10,688 bases of DNA from CBDUVZ01 sp965370805 (GTDB lineage: Bacteria; Hydrothermota; Tepidihabitantia; Tepidihabitantales; Tepidihabitantaceae). The notes beneath the pieces were generated by a model, which saw only the letters and a list, made by a program, of their open reading frames with translations, was not told the origin of the DNA and ran no database searches. A program made the translations under genes and the position numbers. Shown one piece after another: positions 5,954 through 10,688 of the stretch. The stretch spans positions 1 through 10,688 of the forward strand of contig CBDUVZ010000103.1 in NCBI GenBank assembly GCA_965370805.1. The letters run 5' to 3'. Each line of letters begins with the position of its first letter. Position 1 is the first letter of the stretch.

Positions 5954-5981
5954 TTGACAGTCACGGCTCCCCCGATAGAAT
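5954..5981 (+). promoter_or_regulatory. Sigma-70-type promoter for the rpmF-plsX operon
   Basis: TTGACA (5954-5959) and TAGAAT (5976-5981) are separated by 16 bp; GGC precedes the -35. Predicted +1 is about 5988, leaving a leader of about 27 bases to the rpmF ATG. It faces away from the promoter at 5881-5908. Confidence 0.8.
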
Positions 5982-6014
5982 CCCGGAGTTGACTGAAAAT
6001 CTGCAGGAGGACAA

Positions 6015-6206
6015 ATGCCGGTACCCAAACAAAGGCAATCCAAGCAGCGCGGCCGCAAGCGGCGGACGCACTGGAAGCTGACCCCGCCGACAGTAACCGA
6101 CTGCCCGCATTGCCACGAGCCGAAACTGCCCCACCGGGTATGCCCGCACTGTGGCTACTACGCGGGGAAAGAAGTTATCTTCGTCGCGAAGGACAAAGAG
6201 AAGTGA
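6015..6206 (+). CDS. rpmF: 50S ribosomal protein L32
   Basis: The 63-residue product is a small structural protein of the large ribosomal subunit. It shows the family layout: MPVPKQRQSK start, a basic stretch RGRKRRTHWK (12-21), and a zinc-ribbon CxxC pair, Cys30/Cys33 and Cys43/Cys46. It is therefore the zinc-binding (C+) form. Length is typical (about 55-65). AGGAGG at 6005-6010, four bases before the ATG, fixes the start. Its TGA overlaps the plsX GTG start (GTGA, 6203-6206), as part of the widely conserved rpmF-plsX pairing. Confidence 0.97.
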   Translation: MPVPKQRQSKQRGRKRRTHWKLTPPTVTDCPHCHEPKLPHRVCPHCGYYAGKEVIFVAKDKEK

Positions 6207-7198
6207 GAATCGCCCTCGACGCCATGGGCTCGGATAACGCCCCGCGGGCCGAGCTCGAAGGCGTTGCCCTGGCGATCGAGGCGGAGCCGTCACTCGAAGT
6301 CGCTCTCGTCGGCCGGCAGGAGATGATCGGCGGCTCCCGCAATCACTACTCCGGCCGGCTCGAGTTGATTGCGGCTCCGGACGTCGTCGGCATGCAGGAA
6401 CCCCCCGCCGAAGCGCTGAAACGTAAGCGGAACTCGTCGATTGCCGTCTGCATGAAACTGCTGAAAGAAGGCAAAGTCGACGGTGTGGTCAGCGCGGGCA
6501 ACACCGGCGCGGCAATGGCCTTCGCCATCACGACAATCGGCTCGATTCCCGGCATTCATCGACCGACCCTTGCGGTCCAGTTCCCGACCATCCAGGCGAA
6601 CACAATGGTGCTCGATGTCGGTGCAAACATCGGAGTCAAACCGAACCAGTTGTACCAGTTCGGCATCATGGGGACCACCGCGGCCAGCTACCTGTTCCGC
6701 AAAGCCAACCCTTCGGTCGGCCTGCTCAATGTCGGCCGGGAAGACACCAAAGGCAACGACGCCTCGGTCAGTGCCTACCAGTTGTTCCGGGACAGCGAAC
6801 TGAACTTCGCCGGCAACGTCGAAGGCAACGACATCCTCAACGGGACCGTTGACGTGGTCGTCTGCGACGGTTTCGTCGGCAACGCGCTGCTCAAGTATGC
6901 CGAGGGACTCGCCGAAGTCCTCAACGGGATGCTCGGTGACTACCTGGAATCGGAATCAAGGTACCGGCTCCGTCGCTGGATTTCCAAGCCGGTGCTGCAC
7001 GAGTTCATCGGCCGGATGGACTACCAGGAATACGGCGGCGCACTGATGCTCGGGGTGAAAGGCCCGGTAGTGATTGCGCACGGCCGCTCCACCCCGCGGG
7101 CCATCAAGAACGCGATTCGCTCCGCGTGCCGGGCCGCGGAGGATAATCTGGCCGAACACATCGGCCGCCGGTTCAGCGAACTCAGCCAGACCGCATGA
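6203..7198 (+). CDS. plsX: Phosphate acyltransferase PlsX
   Basis: PlsX converts acyl-ACP and phosphate to acyl-phosphate, which PlsY uses to make lysophosphatidic acid, the first step of phospholipid synthesis; it is a peripheral membrane enzyme. The product is 331 residues if it starts at the GTG at 6203, close to the usual 330-355. Family motifs are present: RIALDAMGSDNAP (2-14), SAGNTGA (97-103), LDVGAN (137-142), LLNVG..DTKGND (about 174-186), GNVEGNDI (204-211) and CDGFVGN (221-227). The GTG start is chosen because the conserved N-terminus begins there and it makes a 4-base overlap with the rpmF stop; AAGGA (6189-6193) is nine bases upstream. An earlier in-frame ATG at 6110 lies inside rpmF and would add 31 unrelated residues. 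Its own TGA overlaps the next start (ATGA, 7195-7198). The usual fabH partner is absent. Confidence 0.96.
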   Translation: MRIALDAMGSDNAPRAELEGVALAIEAEPSLEVALVGRQEMIGGSRNHYSGRLELIAAPDVVGMQEPPAEALKRKRNSSIAVCMKLLKEGKVDGVVSAGNTGAAMAFAITTIGSIPGIHRPTLAVQFPTIQANTMVLDVGANIGVKPNQLYQFGIMGTTAASYLFRKANPSVGLLNVGREDTKGNDASVSAYQLFRDSELNFAGNVEGNDILNGTVDVVVCDGFVGNALLKYAEGLAEVLNGMLGDYLESESRYRLRRWISKPVLHEFIGRMDYQEYGGALMLGVKGPVVIAHGRSTPRAIKNAIRSACRAAEDNLAEHIGRRFSELSQTA

Positions 7199-8286
7199 AG
7201 ACCCTGGCCATCGCCCTGGCCCTCTGCCTTCTTGCCTGCAACACCCTGCCGGTCGGCTTCGACGGGCTCGACCGCATTCCGGCCGACAGCAGCCTGACCC
7301 TCTCGCCCGACACCGCGGCCAGCTACGGCAAGTACGTGCCCCTCGGCGCGGCCGATATCATGTACCTCGGACGGGATGACGATTACGAATCGCGCATCAT
7401 CCTCGGCTTCCCGCTGCCGGACAGCATCCTCGACTCGATTGCTTCGCTCCAGCTCATCATCCACCCGGCGGACAGCAACGAGATGAGCTTCGTCTGCCGG
7501 CCCTGCTCGATCTCGTGGAGTTCGGACGCGGTATCATGGAAGATGGCGGATTCCTTCACCCGCTGGGCCACTCCCGGCGGCGAGTACTGGCACCTGGACC
7601 TGGCTGCCGGCACCTTCACCGGCGAGAGCCTGGTCCTCGAACTTGACCTGGCCCATATCGAGACGCTCGCGCGCGAATCCTACGGCGTGATCCTGTTCCC
7701 GACGGACACCGGGTTCGCGGCAATCCACTCCCGTCATTCCCTGACCACCAGCCCCCGAATCAGAATCAGCTACCTGGACGACAGCGAACTGATCTACGAC
7801 GCGTCCCAGGATGCTCACCTGGTGGACACCGGCGACATCTACCTCCCGCCGCAGTACCTGATGGTCGGGTCCGGGGTCGCTTTCCGCAGCCATTTCCGGT
7901 TCGACATCGACTCGATTCCCCGGCAGGCGACTATCGCCAAAGCCGAACTCCGGCTGCAGCCCGAACTCCAGTACCAGCGCGACGATACCCTGCGGCTTGG
8001 AATCCACAAGCTCACCGCACCTTTCGACCGCTACGCGGCCTTTGACCTCTCCCCGGCCGCGCGGTTCTCCTTCGTACCCGCTTCGGACAGCGACTCGGTG
8101 GCAATACTCGACATCCGGAACCTGGTTCAGTTCTGGACCGCCCACCCGGACTCCAACTTCGGGCTGCTCCTCACCGCGGAACCGGAATGGTCGAACATGT
8201 TTCGGCTCCGAATTCCGTCCGCCGGCGCGAAATCGACCCGGCTCGAACTCCTCTACGTCATGCCGCCCGAGGACCGGTTCCGATGA
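7195..8286 (+). CDS. Lipoprotein with two DNRLRE-like beta-sandwich modules
   Basis: The 363-residue product starts with a lipoprotein signal peptide (lipobox L12-L13-A14-C15). The rest looks like two tandem copies of the DNRLRE-type fold. Module one spans about 40-194: SRIILGFPLPDSILDSIASLQLIIHP (66-91) through YGVILFPT...SPRIRISY (163-193). Module two spans about 216-355: SHFRFDIDSIPRQATIAKAELRLQP (232-256) through FGLLLTA...STRLELLYV (322-355). The recurring pattern is a strand, then 'P..I.IA.AEL.L', then a late strand ending in the 'LEL.Y' type. In other proteins this domain is an extracellular beta-sandwich, often linked to carbohydrate or surface binding. Here it is likely surface- or periplasm-facing, tethered to the outer membrane. 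It overlaps plsX by 4 bases upstream and the OMP-type gene by 4 bases downstream, so the trio may be coregulated. A role linking lipid synthesis to the envelope is speculation. Confidence 0.8.
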   Translation: MKTLAIALALCLLACNTLPVGFDGLDRIPADSSLTLSPDTAASYGKYVPLGAADIMYLGRDDDYESRIILGFPLPDSILDSIASLQLIIHPADSNEMSFVCRPCSISWSSDAVSWKMADSFTRWATPGGEYWHLDLAAGTFTGESLVLELDLAHIETLARESYGVILFPTDTGFAAIHSRHSLTTSPRIRISYLDDSELIYDASQDAHLVDTGDIYLPPQYLMVGSGVAFRSHFRFDIDSIPRQATIAKAELRLQPELQYQRDDTLRLGIHKLTAPFDRYAAFDLSPAARFSFVPASDSDSVAILDIRNLVQFWTAHPDSNFGLLLTAEPEWSNMFRLRIPSAGAKSTRLELLYVMPPEDRFR

Positions 8287-9407
8287 CGCGCCTGCTCAGT
8301 CTGCTGGTCCTGGCCGCGACCGTCTCCGGCCAGTCCTTCCTCAACACCAGTTGCCTGGGAGAACTGTGCCCGCCGGCCAACGCCCGCATCGCCAGCCTGG
8401 GCAGCCCGGCCGCGCTCTCATACCTGAACCCCGGAATCCTGATTCACCTGGACCGGACTTCGTTCACCGGCACAATCGAAGCCGGCGGCGTGCTCGGCAC
8501 CGAATCCGGCAACACCCGTTTCATCGGCTACGTCCGGCCTTCCGGATTCCACGCTGCGGTGCCGCTGCTCCTGCAGACCAGGCTGCTCCTCGGCCTGGAC
8601 CAGCGCTTCAGCCAGGACTTCGACGTCTGGTCCGAATCCCTGCCGGAAACCGAATACCGCTACCACGTACTCGGCCGCGGCGGAATCCACGCGCTCAAAG
8701 CCGGCCTGGCCAAATCCATCAACGGCGTCGGCTGTCTTGGAATCGAGTACAACTACCTGCTCGGGGCCGCACGCGAAGACTGGCGCTTCGAACTGCCCGA
8801 GCACGGCTACCTGTCCACCGACACGATTGAACTGAACTACTCCGCTCACGCCGTCCGGCTCGGAGCCTCGGCCCGGACCGGCCCGGTTACCCTGGCCGGG
8901 TTCTACGAACCGCGCCTCAGCCTCACCGCGCGCAGCATCAGACACGTCCACGGCGCGATGGAAGACTCGATTGCCACCCACGACATCAGCCTGCCGCACG
9001 TCTTCATGTTCGGCGCGAGCTACCGCCCGGTTGACCGACTGCTCCTCGCCACCGGGCTCGAATACCGCCCTTGGTCCGGCATCCTCGTCAACGACACTGC
9101 CGCGACCGGCACCCGCGACGCCCTCGCCGCATCACTCGGTGCCGAATACCCGGTCGGCCGCATCCTCACCCGGCTCGGGTACTCCTATCGCCAGTGGTAC
9201 TACGGTGCCGGCTCCGGCGGGCAGATGGACGAACACCGGGTCGATCTCGGCGCGGGAATACCGATACCCGGCTTCGGATTCCTGGATGTCACCGCGGGAA
9301 TCTCAAATCGCACCGCCGGCGGGCTGACCGAAACCGCCGGCCGCCTTGCCCTGAGCCTGGCCTACCGCGAAGCCTGGCTCAAACGCATCCGCCACTGGGG
9401 CGACTAG
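8283..9407 (+). CDS. Outer-membrane beta-barrel-type protein, unknown function
   Basis: The 374-residue product starts with a short signal peptide (MTRLLSLLVLAATVSGQS; cleavage probably after G16 or Q17). The mature part has many alternating strands with Gly and aromatic residues, such as GLEYRPWSGILV and the C-terminal LALSLAYREAW. The overall look is that of FadL/PorV-like or porin-like barrels. The N-terminal 'ANARIASLGSPAALSYLNPGIL' region resembles the start of FadL-type proteins. I cannot assign a substrate. The start at 8283 is chosen because it overlaps the upstream stop as ATGA and begins a good signal peptide; an in-frame ATG at 8187 would add 32 residues without signal character and overlap the lipoprotein gene by about 100 bases. 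It is followed by the minus-strand terminator at 9411-9443. Confidence 0.8.
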   Translation: MTRLLSLLVLAATVSGQSFLNTSCLGELCPPANARIASLGSPAALSYLNPGILIHLDRTSFTGTIEAGGVLGTESGNTRFIGYVRPSGFHAAVPLLLQTRLLLGLDQRFSQDFDVWSESLPETEYRYHVLGRGGIHALKAGLAKSINGVGCLGIEYNYLLGAAREDWRFELPEHGYLSTDTIELNYSAHAVRLGASARTGPVTLAGFYEPRLSLTARSIRHVHGAMEDSIATHDISLPHVFMFGASYRPVDRLLLATGLEYRPWSGILVNDTAATGTRDALAASLGAEYPVGRILTRLGYSYRQWYYGAGSGGQMDEHRVDLGAGIPIPGFGFLDVTAGISNRTAGGLTETAGRLALSLAYREAWLKRIRHWGD

Positions 9408-9410
9408 CCC

Positions 9411-9443
9411 AAAAAGAGGAAGCGACCCATCGGGTCGCCTCCT
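9411..9443 (-). terminator. Rho-independent terminator of the 9469-10326 gene
   Basis: On the minus strand AGGAGGCGACCC pairs with GGGTCGCTTCCT around a 3-base loop, 12 pairs including one G-U wobble, followed by CTTTTT. The hairpin begins about 25 bases past the minus-strand stop. On the plus strand the wobble becomes an A-C mismatch and no T-run follows, so it acts mainly in the minus direction. Confidence 0.85.
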
Positions 9444-9468
9444 GAGAGTGCAGCGAGCGTCCTTATCC

Positions 9469-10326
9469 CTACGGTTCCCTTATCTGGTACGGAAACAGCC
9501 ATCCCGCGAAATCGTAGTCCCACTCCTCGCGTTGGATGGTGCTTTTATGCAGCAGGTCGAAGATAGCGAACCTCGGGAACGGTATCACCTGCGCCGGCCA
9601 CACCCCACGGAACACACCATCGCCCTGGTCCTGGAACTCGACCCGCACGTAAAACGGCCAGCGGAGCACAAACGTGTGCAGGAAAGCCCTGGCTTCGGTC
9701 GCGTTCGTGTACAGGGTCAACGTCACAACCTCGCCCGGGTCAAACCCGATAAGGTCGGTGACGTCGTAATAGGTATTCAGCGGGTCCATAATCAACAGGT
9801 CCGGGTTGCTCGTGCTCTGGACTCTTACGCTGTCGATACTCAACGTATTGGTCGAATCCGAAGCCCCGGCAACCAGGGAAACGTGGCTCAACTGCCAGCC
9901 CCGGTCGGCGGTTCCGGTCTGGTCCCCGTTCCGCCGGAACACCGCCCGCACCGTCGCGGTCTCAACCAGGTTCTTGGTCCACAACAGCCAGGTCGTATCC
10001 GGCGGCTTTGTCATCGTGTAGACGTAGCCGAAGTTCTTCCGCGACCACTCCACCCAGGCCGAATCCCCGATGACCTCGACAATCAGGTCAGGCTCGGAAT
10101 GCGTCTGGGCGCTCCGCCACCAGACGAACCAGGTATCCCCATCCGTGAAACTGCCGCCCGTTCCGGTTGACTCGACCTCGGTCGAGCCGCTGAACCAGAC
10201 CGAATCTCCGGCAATCAGCCCCTGAATCGCGGTCCGGTCCGCCTCTTCATCCGGGGCATTCTCCGTGCACCTGGCCATGAACAACACAACCAGGGCCATT
10301 GCTGCGACTGACGCTATCTTCTTCAT
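9469..10326 (-). CDS. Putative secreted protein or lipoprotein of unknown family
   Basis: The start at 10326 is preferred over an in-frame ATG at 10353 because GGAGG (10336-10332) sits five bases upstream and the signal peptide begins right there. The 285-residue product has Lys2-Lys3, a hydrophobic core and Cys20 in LFMARC. Arg at -1 is unusual for signal peptidase II, so lipidation is uncertain; export is not. The mature part has an acidic linker (NAPDEEADRTAIQGLI, 23-38), then strand-rich regions with many Thr, Ser and Trp (about 39-160). The C-terminal half (about 162-285) has Ig-like alternating strands (IDSVRVQS, VVTLTLYTNATEARAFLHTFVLRW, FYVRVEFQDQGDGVFRG). It ends in aromatics (DYDFAGWLFPYQ). 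I do not recognise the family. It is convergent with the OMP-type gene, has a strong terminator (9411-9443), and no consensus promoter is visible upstream. Confidence 0.75.
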   Translation of the reverse strand: MKKIASVAAMALVVLFMARCTENAPDEEADRTAIQGLIAGDSVWFSGSTEVESTGTGGSFTDGDTWFVWWRSAQTHSEPDLIVEVIGDSAWVEWSRKNFGYVYTMTKPPDTTWLLWTKNLVETATVRAVFRRNGDQTGTADRGWQLSHVSLVAGASDSTNTLSIDSVRVQSTSNPDLLIMDPLNTYYDVTDLIGFDPGEVVTLTLYTNATEARAFLHTFVLRWPFYVRVEFQDQGDGVFRGVWPAQVIPFPRFAIFDLLHKSTIQREEWDYDFAGWLFPYQIREP

Positions 10327-10544
10327 CGTATCCTCCAGGTTTGACTGGTACATAACACCCCGCGTGCCACAAAACCAGCAGTCCTTACAACCCGTCTACC
10401 CAATCCCATAACCAATGCAACAACAACCAGTTACGAACACATACTCGCAAACACCTGCAACAACCATCTCCACGCCCACCGCCGGCCACCGTATCACAAC
10501 AACCACACCGCGTGCAACCCCAACACGGACAACAGCCCGCCTCC
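10327..10544. other. Gene-free AC-rich leader region
   Basis: This stretch is upstream of the 9469-10326 gene. From about 10380 to 10530 the plus strand is strikingly rich in A and C and poor in G and T, so the minus strand is GT-rich. CAACAACCA occurs three times (10421-10429, 10458-10466, 10497-10505), 37 and 39 bases apart. No GCTTGAC-type promoter, RNA gene or credible ORF is seen. A minus-strand 63-codon open frame at 10385-10576 runs through the repeats and has no ribosome site. Confidence 0.5.
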
Positions 10545-10593
10545 GCATTCCGCATTTTGCACTTTGCTATTTGCACCTTGCACTTTGACTTCC
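10545..10593. repeat. Heptamer tandem array
   Basis: Seven consecutive 7-base units in perfect register: GCATTCC, GCATTTT, GCACTTT, GCTATTT, GCACCTT, GCACTTT, GACTTCC. Consensus GCAYTTT (AAARTGC on the other strand). The period excludes coding. The first unit resembles the last full unit of the array upstream of the phosphohexomutase (GCATTCG, 2210-2216), so both appear to belong to one repeat family. Confidence 0.8.
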
Positions 10594-10604
10594 GCCCTCT
10601 CCTC

Positions 10605-10647
10605 CCGTGTTCATCCGTGGTTTCTTTCTCTTGGTGTTCTTCGTGTC
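10605..10647. repeat. Nonamer-type intergenic repeat text
   Basis: CTTGGTGTT (10630-10638) and CTTCGTGTC (10639-10647) are two 9-base units closely matching CTTGGCGTT and CTTGGCGGC at 68-85 on the same strand. They follow GTGTTCATCCGTGGTTTC, another phrase I recall as recurrent in the intergenic DNA of many environmental genomes. No gene overlaps. Confidence 0.55.
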
Positions 10648-10653
10648 TTATAT

Positions 10654-10679
10654 ATCATACTGGGTTCATGAAGTATGAT
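10654..10679. repeat. AT-rich inverted repeat at the right edge
   Basis: ATCATACT (10654-10661) and AGTATGAT (10672-10679) form a perfect 8-bp dyad with a 10-base centre. It sits in an AT-rich patch (TTATATATCAT) that is unlike the GC-rich surroundings and includes TATCAT (10653-10658), a 5/6 match to a -10 element. An ATG at 10668 lies inside the dyad and stays open to the window's end, but there is too little sequence to call a gene. It may be a promoter-operator for something beyond the edge. Confidence 0.45.
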
Positions 10680-10688
10680 TGTGGGACG

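Noticed and set aside
6110..6202. Upstream ATG extension of plsX
   Set aside because: It lies inside rpmF in another frame and adds residues unrelated to PlsX; the conserved N-terminus begins at the GTG at 6203.
8187..8282. Upstream ATG extension of the OMP-type gene
   Set aside because: It overlaps the lipoprotein gene by about 100 bases and would bury the signal peptide; the ATGA start at 8283 fits better.
10327..10353. Upstream ATG extension of the minus-strand secreted protein
   Set aside because: The GGAGG ribosome site lies between this ATG and the one at 10326, and the signal peptide begins at the latter.
10340..10366. TTGACT on the plus strand near the secreted protein's start
   Set aside because: No -10 element at suitable distance and no gene downstream; part of it overlaps the leader of the minus-strand gene.
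10385..10576. 63-codon minus-strand open frame (MQIAKCKMRNAE start)
   Set aside because: Its start is a translation of the heptamer repeat, a spurious sequence type; the rest is Cys/Gly/Arg-rich low complexity from the GT-rich strand, with no ribosome site.
1..10688. CRISPR, phage-defence, mobile element or biosynthetic cluster
   Set aside because: No repeat-spacer array, transposase, integrase, nuclease or cluster-type enzyme was seen; the short repeats have 7- and 9-base periods without spacers.

Overview
This GC-rich window looks like chromosome from an uncultured Gram-negative-type (diderm) bacterium. Several products carry lipoprotein or Sec signal peptides followed by beta-rich, barrel-like or LolA-like bodies, so an outer membrane is likely. 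The style (short secreted proteins of unknown family, DNRLRE-type lipoproteins, drifting 7- and 9-base repeats between genes) recalls metagenome-derived lineages such as candidate division WOR-3. That placement is an impression from memory, not something the sequence proves. No tRNA, rRNA, CRISPR array, transposase or phage gene was recognised.

Layout. Bases 1-202 hold intergenic repeats and a promoter. A two-gene envelope operon follows (203-1636: barrel-like lipoprotein, then a LolA-fold-like periplasmic protein). Next is a self-contained unit with a consensus promoter, a dyad at the predicted +1, a 110-residue secreted protein (1739-2071) and a strong terminator (2082-2123). A heptamer-repeat leader precedes a phosphohexomutase (2222-3586) and a TtcA-type tRNA thiolation ATPase (3605-4375). 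A convergent minus-strand gene (4528-5871) encodes a glycine-zipper-rich envelope protein with a duplicated module. It shares a 143-bp intergenic region, with back-to-back promoters, with the rpmF-plsX operon. That operon (6015-9407) runs rpmF, plsX, a duplicated-DNRLRE lipoprotein and an outer-membrane-type protein, and all three junctions are 4-base stop/start overlaps. A last minus-strand secreted protein (9469-10326) converges on it. The right end (10327-10688) is an AC-rich leader region followed by heptamer and nonamer repeats and an AT-rich inverted repeat.

How it fits together. The clear housekeeping functions are sugar-phosphate isomerisation for envelope polysaccharide, tRNA thiolation, ribosomal protein L32 and phospholipid initiation (PlsX). 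Nearly everything else is exported. The most instructive features are regulatory and structural: four promoters sharing GCTTGAC plus a 16-bp spacer; a dyad operator candidate; strand-polarised terminators; and recurrent short-period repeats confined to the intergenic DNA. I did not find a convincing new multi-gene system. The best candidates for new biology are the translationally coupled plsX-lipoprotein-OMP arrangement, the autonomous small secreted protein, and the heptamer repeat that abuts the phosphohexomutase start codon.
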